Counted from the stretch's first letter, positions 39,852 to 55,094 are shown. The stretch: DNA of 64,000 nt from Periplaneta americana (GCF_040183065.1 NW_027185519.1:1-64000); one strand, 5' to 3'. Numbers and translations: made by a program. Notes: generated from the letters alone by a model not told the origin.

Positions 39852-39891
39852 ACTGCCTACACACGTCTGCTGCCGAATCCGTCGGCAAAAC

Positions 39892-39907
39892 GGCCCTTTT
39901 CAGGGCC
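39892..39907 (+). terminator. Histone 3' stem-loop of H4, unit 3
   Basis: GGCCCT stem with TTTC loop. Confidence 0.95.
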
Positions 39908-41098
39908 ATAAAATCCGTCTAAAAAGGGCAGTAGTTGTCGAGATTAATTTAATTCACCTTTACTGTGTGACCACTAGCTCAACAGGCCAGTGCGGAAAAC
40001 AGAACTTATTTCGTAGGGGCACTTCAGTATCAGCAAAAGACGTTGTAAGAAATGCCTCTCCGTTTTTCAAATGGGTCTGACCCCAACGCTTGGTATATCA
40101 AGTGGAAAGACCGGATTCCTCTGTGAAGCCTTGCTCCTCGGATTATGTTACCTGTTACTGTAAACTTCTGTAAGTCAATAATCACTGTCCGAAGAATTGG
40201 TGGGTAATATGACAACGCAGGTAGGCAATGCTCACCAGACCGTAACAAGGAACCGAGGGGATTGACACATACTGAACATCACATCACCACGTTTTTGCAA
40301 TGCCAACTTTTAGGTCATAGGAATCCAGTGTGGTAAACACTGGGGAGAAGAGGTACACATCGCATGTCAGAACACAGGACTTCGTCCTGTCAGACAACTT
40401 CCACGTATAGCTTGCGTCATTTCGGTTCGAACGAAACGACAGAGAGAGGGGAAATTCGAACGCAAATTGTCAAAGCCTTCGATTCCTACGAGAAGGTCAT
40501 GTCATCATCTCAGTATTGGGGTTCCTGCGCGTGCGGCCAATATGTGCACCAACAAACAAACGCATTAGGAACTCTATTATAACGCCGTAAGTTGTTCACC
40601 AGTTATCGATTTCTTATTCAAAATTAGTTTCATTCGTAGTATGTAGTAAAGTAAACTAGTATATTCAAACGTATATGTCTAAAACCACGATGGGCACCAA
40701 AGAAGGGGACTTGTGATTATTTTCACGATAATCTCCATTACTCTAATATGATAGAAATATATTACATAAATTTCGAAGCCAACTATGTACTTTGGCATCA
40801 TCATCTAATTTAATTCGTATTGTGTTAAATTATATAATAATAATGAAACCTTTCTATATGCATCAGTATAATGTGTTATCACACAATAGCCTAGTAAATG
40901 TACAACGGTTTCAAGTACTTCAGTGCGAACCTGGGACAACGACATCGTTCAGAGCACAAAATTACAGAATGATGATATTAAATCAGCCCACCGGTATAGA
41001 GAGAGAGAGAAAGTTGACACGCGTAATGAAATTACATTACGAAGCCGTGAGAGAGGATTAACAATACTGGCTATTTCTGACTTTTGTGAGGTTAGTGG
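39908..41098. other. H4-H2A intergenic spacer, unit 3
   Basis: No gene or element recognised; matches unit 1. Confidence 0.7.
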
Positions 41099-41114
41099 GG
41101 CCCTTAAAAGGGCC
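41099..41114 (-). terminator. Histone 3' stem-loop of H2A, unit 3
   Basis: Minus-strand GGCCCT stem with TTTA loop. Confidence 0.95.
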
Positions 41115-41132
41115 GTTTTACGGAGAAGGGGC

Positions 41133-41711
<579 letters not shown>

Positions 41712-42170
41712 GAAATCAAAAGCAAAATTTTATTAGCCACGCGATTACTCTATAACATTTCCGGTAAACCCCCACATCGCCCCAGCGCCAAGCCCCGCAC
41801 AAATTTAATAATCTATACCTCAGTTATTAGACCGGCAATTCTCTACGCTTCGCAGCTGTTCTCCAACGCAACAGCTACGCAAATTGAGAGCCTAGCGTCA
41901 ACAGAAAGACGCCTACTACGCAAGGCACTCAACGTGCCATATAACACTAATAGACAAATCGTGTATGCTCTAGCCAAAATTAAACCCTTGCATTCTTACA
42001 TCAAGGATAAGAACATCAAATATGTAAACAAGGCAATGGACAGATCCTTCATCCAGCAACTATTTCAAAATCCACCTCAGTTTCCCAACACCACTGTAAA
42101 CCAACTCCTATTACCCTATAATGAATTTCTCCATGCCCAAGTCAATCCAATAGAAAACGATCACCAATAA
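41712..42170 (+). pseudogene. C-terminal part of LINE reverse-transcriptase ORF2, family D
   Basis: 152 codons open from the truncation point to the stop at 42168-42170. The segment IYTSVIRPAILYASQLFSNA matches the thumb region after the catalytic core of Jockey-type LINE reverse transcriptases (typically LYK..IRP.L.YG...W). ERRLLRKALNVPYNT and a 75-residue tail follow. The YxDD catalytic box lies upstream and is missing because of the 5' truncation. Confidence 0.8.
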
Positions 42171-42400
42171 TTTCCCTAGTAGCGCTGGACTTAAAACTAC
42201 CAAAAAGAAAAAAAAAAAATCAGTAACCGGAAAAAAAAAAAAAAAAAATAATTGCAAAACCTTCCCAACCATTCCCACGCGACATGGTGCTGACTACATA
42301 ACACACTAAAGCACAAGCACACCTAGCCTGAAGAGGGTATTAAGTCCCTGAAGCAGGCGTCACTGGCTCGCCAGTGGCATCACTCATTCGTTCGTTCGTT
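41712..42400 (+). mobile_element. Family D non-LTR element in H2B promoter, unit 3 (5'-truncated)
   Basis: 689 bp flanked by a 12-bp duplication CGGGCTCATCAT (41700-41711 and 42401-42412). It contains the last 152 codons of a reverse-transcriptase ORF, then a 230-nt 3' UTR with two A-rich tracts (near 42208 and 42231), the double-stem module (42327-42357), a terminal hairpin (42361-42376) and a GTTC-repeat tail. Sense to H2B. The tail motif is shared with family A, which has no reverse transcriptase. Confidence 0.9.
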
Positions 42401-42424
42401 CGGGCTCATCATCAGACGAGCACC

Positions 42425-42796
42425 ATGCCCCCCAAAGCTTCCGGAAAGGCTGCCAAGAAGGCCGGCAAGGCCCAGAAGAATATTTCGAAGGGCGATAAGA
42501 AGAAGAAGCGCAAGAGGAAGGAGAGCTACGCCATTTACATCTACAAGGTTCTGAAACAAGTTCACCCAGACACGGGAATCAGTTCAAAGGCTATGAGCAT
42601 CATGAACAGCTTCGTTAACGACATCTTCGAGCGCATCGCCGCGGAAGCTTCGCGGCTCGCGCATTACAACAAGCGGTCGACCATCACCAGTCGGGAGATC
42701 CAGACAGCCGTCCGTCTCCTGCTACCCGGTGAGCTGGCCAAGCACGCCGTCAGTGAAGGGACCAAGGCCGTCACAAAATACACTAGTTCCAAGTAA
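42425..42796 (+). CDS. H2B: Histone H2B, unit 3 (promoter interrupted)
   Basis: 123 residues, identical protein. The family D insertion leaves the duplicated target and the last part of the leader upstream of the ATG; the TATA-like box is about 0.7 kb away. Confidence 0.98.
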   Translation: MPPKASGKAAKKAGKAQKNISKGDKKKKRKRKESYAIYIYKVLKQVHPDTGISSKAMSIMNSFVNDIFERIAAEASRLAHYNKRSTITSREIQTAVRLLLPGELAKHAVSEGTKAVTKYTSSK

Positions 42797-42826
42797 GCGG
42801 GAGTGCTTGCTAGGGAATCAGCAACC

Positions 42827-42842
42827 GGCCCTTTTAAGGGCC
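42827..42842 (+). terminator. Histone 3' stem-loop of H2B, unit 3
   Basis: GGCCCT stem with TTTA loop. Confidence 0.95.
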
Positions 42843-43666
42843 ACAAGTTATTCATAACAGAGTAGATGAATGAAGAACAACAGCGGTTCCCACCGAGTGA
42901 AAATTTAAATAATCACCCCGATAACACTTCTAGGATAGATAATACATTATAGGCAGTCCATGGGAGACTTGGATCCACGAGGCAAATTCGTTTCCTTAAT
43001 AGTTTCGTACGACTTATATGAGAGCGCGGTGTCATTCCTACTCACTTGGCAGCATTAATTGTTGAGGGAAAACAACTTAGAAGGTAACTTGTCGACCGCG
43101 GGCATAATCCTTCCGCAGGCCACTACTGAGAATCTGTGGACATACGGGTAATCTATCTTTATTGAAACTCGGGTTCATAACATACGACTGATACTTTATA
43201 TATCTGTCACGTAATCCATCAAGAGACAAATGTCCCCCCCCCCCTAGTCAGTAGCGAGCTTCAGTCCATTCGTAGTAGCCGCCGGTGCAAGAAGTGAATT
43301 GAAGTTTGTGTGAAGTTCCGTAGTATGGCATGAAAATGATGTCGAAAATCCGACTACAGTTCCACAACCATGTGGTTGAAAGGAGGCTCCGCTGTTGAAC
43401 AACAATCCACCTGTGGCTTAACTTAGAATGCCGACTAGCTGTTTTATTAATCCCGTGTCAATCCAGCAGTGTGTGACGTTGAAACGTAACCAAACTGCCG
43501 TTGATAGATAGATTTATCATCTATCCCAATGACATCCAACGAGCTTGGTAATTTAGGTACAGAGTCTAAGCAGGCAGTTTACGTGTGTGTGTGAGCGAGT
43601 GCAGGTTTTATCGAGTGCACCCCAATCCCATCGTCCTCAAGTGCCTACAGATTACGCAGTTTCATC
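42843..43666. other. H2B-5S spacer, unit 3
   Basis: Nothing recognised; matches unit 1. Confidence 0.7.
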
Positions 43667-43784
43667 GGCAACGGCCATACCATGTTGAAAATACCGGTTC
43701 TCGTCCGATCACCGAAGTCAAGCAACATTGGGCGTGGTCAGTACTTGGATGGGTGACCGCTTGGGAACACCACGTGCCGTTGGC
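43667..43784 (+). rRNA. 5S rRNA: 5S rRNA gene, unit 3
   Basis: Same sequence as the other copies; T-run terminator follows. Confidence 0.93.
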
Positions 43785-46700
43785 GATTTTTTTTTTTACG
43801 TCACTATTTCCAGCGTGTTCTAATAAGACTTATGGGATATTATGTTCCCTTCCCTATTCCAGCTATAGCTTGGATGATGACGCCGCTGCATAATTGTAGA
43901 GTAATTGATAATTCTTAAGTACTTGCAGCTCCGTATTGAAACTTATGACTGGTAGCATATTCATATGAGACGGTTCACTTCTCTGCGTTTTCTCGAAGAA
44001 GGGAATATGTATTCAGGGGATTGTGAACGTACCTCGCGCTCTCCCTAGAAGTTAGAGACATTTTAGGTAAAGAATGTAATATACTGTACATATATGGCTA
44101 ATTAAAATCCCATTAGTTACTACATTTCAGTGGGTAGTACAAATTCCATAATGAAAATATCTCTGTCCTAGTAGTTGTATCCTTTAAAGAAGCTCGTTGT
44201 TTTCCCATGATGAAGGGCAGAACTTGGTCGGTAGAAATTTAAACAGACTGCATTATCAGACCAGGCGTTATTTCAATATCAGCGTTTAGTTTAGGAAATA
44301 TAGCAATAGCGGAGTTGGGAGAAGTAGTTATAGCATGTACAGTAAGTATAAACAGTTCGCTGTACTGTACAGTGAATATAAATATTTGAATGTACGATGG
44401 CAAAACATCAGACATACAGTACGTAGCTCACATATCTTAAAAAATAAATAAATAAAAATAAAGAAGACATTCTGAGGAGTGAGTGGAAAGTGCATATTAT
44501 AATGAATATTTTTAACTCTCAGTTGACATTGAGAGAGAAAGCCATGCATCGGGGAACCGGTGACTGTTTTTGCGTTACCTTCTGCTATTGGCGTTGTTGG
44601 TTAGTAACGAATGAAAGAGGTAGGACGCGGAATCAAATGTCAAAAAACGATAGGGAAATAATAGTAACTGGTTGTATTTCGATCGAGCTCGGCGTGCTGA
44701 TTCACCAGTGGGGTGTTTCACAAAGTTTACAATCTTTGGAAATTGTGAACTCTGTTTGTAAACTTCTGTTTCACAATCTTTGTTTGTAAAGGTGGACTGT
44801 ACAAAGGAAATCAAATCTTTACGAATGAAATTTTGCGCTCTTTACAAGTGATATGTTTGTTTCACAACGAAGGAGTAATTTTACAAACGTGTAAACTAAA
44901 CTTTACTAGTGAAGTTAGCACATTTTCTACAGTAGCCCTGTTGAAATAGCTTCTAATTGTGAATGAAAAAAATAAACACATATGTATAAAATCAATTTTA
45001 TAGTAACAGGGTACCATTAAGAATTACACTGAAGCAGTTGTGATGTTATTGAGTAGTTCTAGCGACTCAGACGAAGATTTTGCATTTAGGCCTAACGTAG
45101 AATTTTCCGGCCACGTTCGTATCATTGTACGAATATTAATGAAAGGTTTCGAATGAATCCCGCGCTATACTTCAGAATACCGCGTTAGTTCTTATATACG
45201 AGGAACGTATTTAATAAATACTCGCACTTAAAGAAGAAAAACTTTGCACCGAAAACCAATCACTTAATAATGCAATGTCGGCATTACTTACGCAGTATTC
45301 TGAAGTCGTTCCGAATCCCATTTCGCTGTAATCTCTCCTACAAGATATGGGACATCACATGCAACATCTGAAAGGGAAAAGTGGTGCCCTAACCACAAAG
45401 CGAGAACTGCATTGGTTGCATAGTAGCTCTCAGTTCCCTGCGTTAGCAGATAAGAACGGAATTTATAAGATTACAGTGTGCAAAAGTTCACACATGGTAG
45501 TTGATGTTGTTACAAGATTGAAAAAACTCGAGGCGGGTTATTGATCACCGAATGTGCTTACTCGGGCAAAGGATTTTTATGCTCCTCCTGCTGGGTTCCC
45601 TAATGTTGGCGAGGTTATGGATGAAACAATAAAATATACTGATGGACCAGCAGAGAGCGAAGTTGATTTTAATGGATGGACATGTTAGCTGCTCTATCAA
45701 CTGCATATAACTACGTGGGTCAAATCCATTATTTATCAATTATTTGAATGAATTTCGCGCTAACTTTCGTCAGTTAAGTCGTAGGCTAATTAATGCATTG
45801 GTATGCTCGACCAATTGCATGCCGCGAAACTCCGTTGTCGCCGATGTAGCAAAATCTAAATAAAATATATATAAAAAAATATAAACATGTCCATCGATAG
45901 TTCTAAAATTACAGCTACTTTACCTCTGATCCTTAGTGATTTTTGTAAACTGTCGTTGGCGATTTTGTTCAACCAATTATGCGTATTTGTAAGTTTGTTT
46001 CGCCGATTTTGTAAAGTTCGTTAAAACATACAAGTGAATAAGATTGCATTGTGAAACACAGTTAACAAGCATATGTAATATTTCCGTTGTTAATTGTATA
46101 TTGTTAATTTGTAATTTGTTAGCGTTGTGAAACATGCCCCCATTTACCTTTAGAGGTAATATCTACATTAATATTTAGTTAAAATTTAAAGAAATTTTAA
46201 ACGAATGGAAGCTGCATTTTAATTCACCCCAAATTACTATGTTCCCTTTCAGATTATCAGCTGTTGTTGTTGTTGTCGTTGTTGTATTGTAAGTTCTCAC
46301 TTATTGTTAGCTAGCCGTACCCGTTCGCTCCGCTCCACCTGTTAGAAATAAATATAAAGTAATTACATAATTAAAATAGGACGACTGATCCATGGAACAA
46401 CTTTTACAACAGCGCAAGATAATCTGCTTCGCATATTACCCAATTTTTTTTTAGCACTGCATTTATTGCATATATATTTTATGTATTTTAACACGATTCA
46501 ATTGAGCATAGTTAAAATATGAATTATTAAAATAATGGATTGCCAAGCTAAAGTACTATTACTGCATACTAAATCAATACACTCTCGTTGTTCGTTAATT
46601 CTCTGAGATTAAAATGCGTGTACATAAATATTATTTTAAGAAATACAGAAAACGAATGTACAAAATAGCCTATCAAATTTTCTGTGCATAAGAAGCTATT

Positions 46701-48251
46701 TTAATCTTACCTGTCCTCGATTTACTCAGACGTTACTGTAATAACATTATAGCATTATGTCCATCTAGAGAAACTACAGTTTCCAATGGTGAAATAATAA
46801 CTAATTATACAAATCAGTTAATTTACGAGCTTGTGATATTACTTCATACAAACACAGAAACATTCCCTGTAGGCTATGTTTAATAGCTTTCGATTGTTTG
46901 TTGATGTCCAAGGCCCCTGTTTCGATTGTTGTTGTCCAAGGCCCCTTATAGACGAAGTCATTTGTTCTTAATTCATTGCACCGTCTTAGATAGCGTTATT
47001 TTAATTTTAAAACTCATTTATCTCATTAAATATCAGTCCTATCAAAATGTTGTAAAAAAATAAAACTTAACGGAAATCATTTTTAAAGGAACATCTGTTA
47101 TGTAACATTTTTTCTCAAATATCAATAATAAGCGAGATATTTCGATTTATTTAATTAAGGCCCCCTTATAACCCCCCTTTTAAATAAAGTATTTCGAATG
47201 CCATATAGCCTAAAATCTAAGTTACAACAAACTTAATTTATATTCCAGTTTTCATATAAATCGGTTCAGCCATTATCGCGTGAAAAGGTAACAAACATAC
47301 AGACAGACATACAAACAAAATTTTCAAAAATGCGATTTTCGGTTTCAGGGTGGTTAATTATATATGTTAGGACCAATTACTTTTGGAAAATCGAAACTTA
47401 CCAGAAAAATTTCGGCTACAGATTTATTATTAGTATAGATAGTACGAGATACGACCGCAATTTTGTACGACTAGTGTAATGAAGGAATGCAAAAAATTAT
47501 TTTGGAACTTTGCAATGTTAGTCTATCATTAAAATAAAATTAAATCTTAATTCGTCCCTTTTGCAGGAGTCTTCTTCATCCAGTATGTTGTTGGCTGATA
47601 TGGAGGAGGAGGGGGGGGGGGACATGCTCTAAAGGGATAAAATTTGCTTAGCAAATCGATATGGTGACTAACGCTTGCAATGCGTCATAGCTATAATTGT
47701 ACTGCGCGGTAATTTCAGAGTAATAAGAGTTCAGTTCAGGGATCTGCTAATTTCTTCATATTGTGTTCGGCAATGGAATAGTACCGCAGTAGCATTAAGA
47801 GGTTTTTATAATTTGAACTGATATGTGCAGGTATATTGACCCCCCCCCTCCCACCGCTGGCCGACGCGGACTGCAATGACAACAGTAAGCCACACGTCAT
47901 ACGTAAGCCTTTCTTCTTCTTCTTCTTCTTTGCTCGCCTGGCAAATACAGTCTTGGATTTCACATATTCAATTTTTCACAGTCCCAACTCCCTTGCATGG
48001 ACGTGTTTTCACGTACCTTTAAAGTTTCTCCTCTCATTCATTCAGTCTATTCGCAAGCCTGAGGGTTTTCCGTGGTTTTCCCTAAGGAGCTAAGACAAAT
48101 GTAGGGATGAGCCCAGAAAGAAAAGGGCATTCACTTCCTTAGACCCTGGTAACTGCTCTTTCTAGAGGAAGGAGGAGGAGAAAGAAACCCCCCCACCCCC
48201 ACCGACGTGGACTGCAATGACAACAGTAAGCAACACGTTATATGTAAAGCC

Positions 48252-48341
<90 letters not shown>

Positions 48342-48653
48342 TACAATGGGACTAAAGGTGGTGTAGATACACTATGTCAAATGTGCCAAAGGTAAAATAT
48401 CACGTGAACGAGCACCGATACCGAGCACTATGTACAATATACCCTAGAGAAAAAGACAAGAAAACAAAAGTCAACCGCTGCAAGTGTTACGAAGTGGTGT
48501 GTGAAACATATAATGAAGAATGTCTGCGGGAAGCGCATCTAGTGAGATAAAGGGTGAAATGGAGGATTCTGCTAAAAATAAAGAAAGGAAGAAAAATGTT
48601 TACAGTTAATACAAGTATTGTTTTCTCTTGTGGGTTTATGTTTAGTATAATAG

Positions 48654-48705
<52 letters not shown>

Positions 48706-48975
48706 AAAGTGAAAAAAATAACAGGTCTGTAATAATAATAGTTAATAATTCTGTAGTTCACTGCAAAAACTGTATAGCCATAAAAGGACAGATGATAATA
48801 ACGTTGTTATCTTATTCTTGCTGCTGTGTAAGCCTAAGTTTCCACGTGAGGGATAGAAGAGACATGACAACATATAGCATTACAATTTGTTTAATGTGTA
48901 TAAATTTCTTTAATACTGATTTTTCTCAGAACAAGCTGTGTGAGGGTTAAAGAGTTCTTGCACTGAAGCTCAGAA

Positions 48976-49047
<72 letters not shown>

Positions 49048-50205
49048 GTGTGAAGAGTTGTATCGGAAGTGCTTTATAGACTAAATTAATAATTTCTATC
49101 TTAACTGAAATATTTACATTATATTTCACACAGTATAGTTACAGGTAGCATAAATTCAGATAATGGTTTTTATATGGGAATCTACTTCTTGTGTTTAGAG
49201 GCTACATTTATACAGAGTTAATAATTTCTCCCCTATGTAACATATTTCCATGAAATTTTATACGCATCTATGCAAAAACGAATTATGCTCGTGTAATTAG
49301 GGAATTAGGGAAAAATTAGTTTTTCTGATAATTTTTAATGTTTTAATAGAAATTATGCTCCTAAAAGATGACTAGCCTGCCATATTTTTCGCAGTTGGTA
49401 ACAAAATGCTAGATTCATGGATATACTCCATAATTTAGTTGTTCATTATATGTTCAAGAAGTGTTGAATTTTTCTTGGAGAAATTAAGCTCCTTCATCCA
49501 GACTCTGAAAAGTGGCTGCTGTCGAATTCGTAAAGCGCCACCAAGAGATGAATATAACATCTAAGTTTGCAGGATGTAGCAGCTAAATTTTAAGCCGTAT
49601 AGAGTTTAATATTTGATTAATGTGTGGGTAGAAGAATTGAAAGTTAACTCAGGTTTACTTGTAATGCACAGCCTGTTAAATATGTCGTAAAAAAAAAAAA
49701 AAAAAAAAAAAACTAGTTGCACAAATCTCAGTAAACGTGCCAATTAAATGAATGCTAACGTATTATAGATTGCTTTTCGCGTATTAAATGAAAGTACACA
49801 TCTTGTCCTATGACCTCCATAAGGGAAGGTTTAACAGTATAAAACAGCCACTGACCCCACGAACAAAAATCAACTGAAGAGCGTGACTTTAAAAAAAAAA
49901 CTCATGTTTTGTCCCACCTCTTACTGATATTGATGTTTTGTATGCTGTTGTGCACAATGCCTAGCTTTTGTTTAAGCCTAGATATTACTTAAACTTCGGT
50001 TATGATGAAGTTGATTTTCTTACATAGTTTTGCGTTCTGGACAACTGTGCGCCGGCATCTCTCGGAACATCCGAGATCAGGTCCCTATCCCCTCCACCGC
50101 AAAGTCAAATAGCGTCTGTCACTTGATTTTGAATATTAAACAAACATACCATCACGGCATTTCCGTTATGGCATCTGGTGTCATCAATAAGCTACAAATA
50201 AAGGA

Positions 50206-50252
<47 letters not shown>

Positions 50253-51498
50253 TAGCACAGTCACTGTCCTGAACAAGGTACGCAAGTATTATTTTAATTA
50301 ATGCGTATCGCCTACCAGCCGCCGAAACTATTCGACAGGAGAGTGAATATCCTACACGGTCCTGTAAAAATGTTCTGAATACACTAAATGACGTGTAATT
50401 TTTTTTCTATTATTAGGACAATTGAACGTGTCATTGCTCCTGCGGGTTGCTTTGTTTCACACCACAGAGAATTCAGGTTCTCAACCCCCCGGGATTCTAG
50501 AGATAAGAGAGCGATGAGGTTAAAGGAGTAGGCGTTTGTTCGTGTTTTTGTTTTTACTTTAGAAAAATTGCGAAACGTGACGCAATAGCGATAAGTTTTA
50601 TGAACAAGTTTGCTGAATCGACCAATTGAAGGTAATTTATATTTTGCTAAAGAAGAGAGGAGATTAATGAAATCAGTTATTGTAATAATCGTAGTAGATT
50701 GAAGGAATTGTTTGTATTCAAACTCCTTTTTGAAATAAGCTGCTCGGATGCTTATCAGGGTGACGGTTATAAATGTTATCGTAATACCCACCCGAGGTCA
50801 CAAAGGTCACAGTCTTCCGCTTGTCCTTTCCTAAGCAGACCACGTCTGTACTATCGAAAATAATGAGTCACAGTTATAGTTTCGTGAAAGTAAAAAATGT
50901 TAGATAGGAGACAAGTAGCTACTCTTATACAATCATAATCACATTTTGTATCCAATATAGTATAAACGAGCTACATGTAAGTACTGTGTAAAGTTTCATT
51001 AAAACAATATATTATATATGAGACAAGTCACTAATTTTTGTCAAAACGCATCGTCTATAAAGGGGTAGTTTCTCCTCTTATACAGTAGTGACTATAGTGC
51101 GAAGTTTCATGGAAATATGTCACATTTTTAGTCCAGCTAGATTTGCTTTCTGGACCACTTTGAGCCTTGGCGCTTGTGATCGGTCGGACGGAGGATCACT
51201 CGTCCCGGCGGCGTTAACCCTTAATTTGGTAAATATATATAATGTGCAATATTATAGAACTGTGAAATTTTTTTTTAATTTTCCTAAGAAACTTTGTTAT
51301 CCATCGTTCTATTAAAAAATTGTTTATTAACCTATAGGATACATTGCGATATTTGTCAAACAGGCTGTGGGAAAATGCTGATACGGTGAGGAATGGAAAG
51401 GGAGAAACCATTTATATTATTGAGGTGACCTTGAACTGAGGGTAGTAGGAACGAGACCTGGAGTACGGTACAACCGGCTCTTCCGAGAAATAACTAGT
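43785..51498. other. Long inter-cluster spacer 3, with private deletion
   Basis: Content as spacer 1, but ATGTGCC joins directly to AAAGGTAAAA at 48389/48390. The 988 bp lost correspond to about 34791-35778 of unit 2 and include the piggyBac remnant. The ATT array just before the junction is the longest of the five (about 29 repeats). Confidence 0.8.
44710..46141. mobile_element. TIR DNA transposon relic, copy in unit 3 spacer
   Basis: Inherited with the repeat unit; same boundaries relative to the 5S gene. Confidence 0.55.
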
Positions 51499-51514
51499 GG
51501 CCCTGAAAAGGGCC
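51499..51514 (-). terminator. Histone 3' stem-loop of H3, unit 4
   Basis: Minus-strand GGCCCT stem with TTTC loop. Confidence 0.95.
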
Positions 51515-51543
51515 TTTTTGCGGGCAGGAGTACCTTTGTTAAT

Positions 51544-52110
<567 letters not shown>

Positions 52111-52647
52111 AAGAGCGATACCCACTATACGGGCCAAGCACGCTGTCCAAACTACCCCCGACATAACCCAACCCAACAAACTCCAACCCACATCCCGGTT
52201 CAAACACCCCAACAGATCCCTCCACCAATTCCTAAACCCTCACAATCCAGTCCAATCCAACTTCCCGAACCAAGACCTGGAATATCGTACGCCAGTGCGG
52301 TAAACCCGACAACGACAGAACCAACAACGGAACCTACACAGACTAACACCGAACAAATCGTAGCAGCAGCTCTAAATTCTGCAATGCAGAAAATAGAAAG
52401 CTACATCGACCAACAGATCAACAGACTGCGAGATGAAATTGTGATGTTCACAATTTCACTCCTCACGACAGACGCCCAACCCAAGACAAGACGAACGACT
52501 TTAGCAACAGCTAACCAGACAGCAAGACGGCTCTTACGCAGACAAGTTGCTCACCACTTTGTGGGTAACAAACTACAACTATCACTAGCACCACTGAAAC
52601 GTGACACGACCAACCACAGACAAGCAACCAACAGCGGCCCTTCATAG
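52111..52647 (+). pseudogene. C-terminal Gag fragment, family C
   Basis: 178 codons open to the TAG at 52645-52647, starting inside the third zinc knuckle (SDTHYTGQARC). The C-terminal helical segment (AMQKIESYIDQQINRLRDEI) and VAHHFVGNKL block are close to family A, while the middle linker differs. A and C are thus related but distinct families. Confidence 0.8.
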
Positions 52648-52653
52648 GGCCGC
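52634..52653 (+). other. Histone-stem-like hairpin in family C element
   Basis: An eight-base-pair perfect hairpin with a TCAT loop whose inner six pairs (GGCCCT/AGGGCC) equal the host histone stem. It overlaps the Gag stop codon. The loop does not match the usual TTTC or TTTA, so function is uncertain. Confidence 0.5.
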
Positions 52654-52871
52654 GCGACAAAAGTAAACCACAACCAACACAGACAACAGCTTCATCCAGC
52701 CACATAAATCTGCAAGATAACAGCATCCAAGGCCTACGCAGCAGCCTGGTGTGAGCGGAGAAGACGCTGACCCGTAGAGAGTCCAACGAGCGAAGCCTAG
52801 CCGGGACCACGCCTCAACTGTCGCTACAGAAAAAACATCGTAACCTGAAGAGGGCATATGTAAGACCCTAA

Positions 52872-53261
<390 letters not shown>

Positions 53262-53301
53262 ACTGCCTACACACGTCTGCTGCCGAATCCGTCGGCAAAA
53301 C

Positions 53302-53317
53302 GGCCCTTTTCAGGGCC
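53302..53317 (+). terminator. Histone 3' stem-loop of H4, unit 4
   Basis: GGCCCT stem with TTTC loop. Confidence 0.95.
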
Positions 53318-54508
53318 ATAAAATCCGTCTAAAAAGGGCAGTAGTTGTCGAGATTAATTTAATTCACCTTTACTGTGTGACCACTAGCTCAACAGGCCAG
53401 TGCGGAAAACAGAACTTATTTCGTAGGGGCACTTCAGTATCAGCAAAAGACGTTGTAAGAAATGCCTCTCCGTTTTTCAAATGGGTCTGACCCCAACGCT
53501 TGGTATATCAAGTGGAAAGACCGGATTCCTCTGTGAAGCCTTGCTCCTCGGATTATGTTACCTGTTACTGTAAACTTCTGTAAGTCAATAATCACTGTCC
53601 GAAGAATTGGTGGGTAATATGACAACGCAGGTAGGCAATGCTCACCAGACCGTAACAAGGAACCGAGGGGATTGACACATACTGAACATCACATCACCAC
53701 GTTTTTGCAATGCCAACTTTTAGGTCATAGGAATCCAGTGTGGTAAACACTGGGGAGAAGAGGTACACATCGCATGTCAGAACACAGGACTTCGTCCTGT
53801 CAGACAACTTCCACGTATAGCTTGCGTCATTTCGGTTCGAACGAAACGACAGAGAGAGGGGAAATTCGAACGCAAATTGTCAAAGCCTTCGATTCCTACG
53901 AGAAGGTCATGTCATCATCTCAGTATTGGGGTTCCTGCGCGTGCGGCCAATATGTGCACCAACAAACAAACGCATTAGGAACTCTATTATAACGCCGTAA
54001 GTTGTTCACCAGTTATCGATTTCTTATTCAAAATTAGTTTCATTCGTAGTATGTAGTAAAGTAAACTAGTATATTCAAACGTATATGTCTAAAACCACGA
54101 TGGGCACCAAAGAAGGGGACTTGTGATTATTTTCACGATAATCTCCATTACTCTAATATGATAGAAATATATTACATAAATTTCGAAGCCAACTATGTAC
54201 TTTGGCATCATCATCTAATTTAATTCGTATTGTGTTAAATTATATAATAATAATGAAACCTTTCTATATGCATCAGTATAATGTGTTATCACACAATAGC
54301 CTAGTAAATGTACAACGGTTTCAAGTACTTCAGTGCGAACCTGGGACAACGACATCGTTCAGAGCACAAAATTACAGAATGATGATATTAAATCAGCCCA
54401 CCGGTATAGAGAGAGAGAGAAAGTTGACACGCGTAATGAAATTACATTACGAAGCCGTGAGAGAGGATTAACAATACTGGCTATTTCTGACTTTTGTGAG
54501 GTTAGTGG
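53318..54508. other. H4-H2A intergenic spacer, unit 4
   Basis: No gene or element recognised; matches unit 1. Confidence 0.7.
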
Positions 54509-54524
54509 GGCCCTTAAAAGGGCC
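54509..54524 (-). terminator. Histone 3' stem-loop of H2A, unit 4
   Basis: Minus-strand GGCCCT stem with TTTA loop. Confidence 0.95.
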
Positions 54525-54542
54525 GTTTTACGGAGAAGGGGC

Positions 54543-54941
<399 letters not shown>

Positions 54942-54966
54942 TTAACTACAAGAACGACGCCTCGCC

Positions 54967-55094
54967 GATGTCAGAGTTGATTGCTGGCAGAGCCAGCGGT
55001 CGTTTTAGGGTCTTACATTACAATGCCCTCTTCGACCGTGAGTGCTTGTGAGTGCAGTGTTATTAGAATGTTGGATATTTAGGGCTTTTATGGA
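54967..55094 (-). mobile_element. Family B non-LTR 3' end in H2A promoter, unit 4 (very short)
   Basis: About 128 bp, minus strand. It is nearly the same as the 3' end of the unit 1 H2A insertion (11656 onward), including the double-stem module and terminal hairpin, but truncated just upstream of them. It differs from unit 1 at the 5' breakpoint and in a few bases at the 3' junction, so it was an independent insertion. Confidence 0.85.

Noticed and set aside
42374-42424. In-frame N-terminal extension of H2B in unit 3 (and those at 28745 in unit 2 and 52878 for H4)
   Set aside because: These upstream Met codons lie in LINE sequence and are absent in uninterrupted copies.
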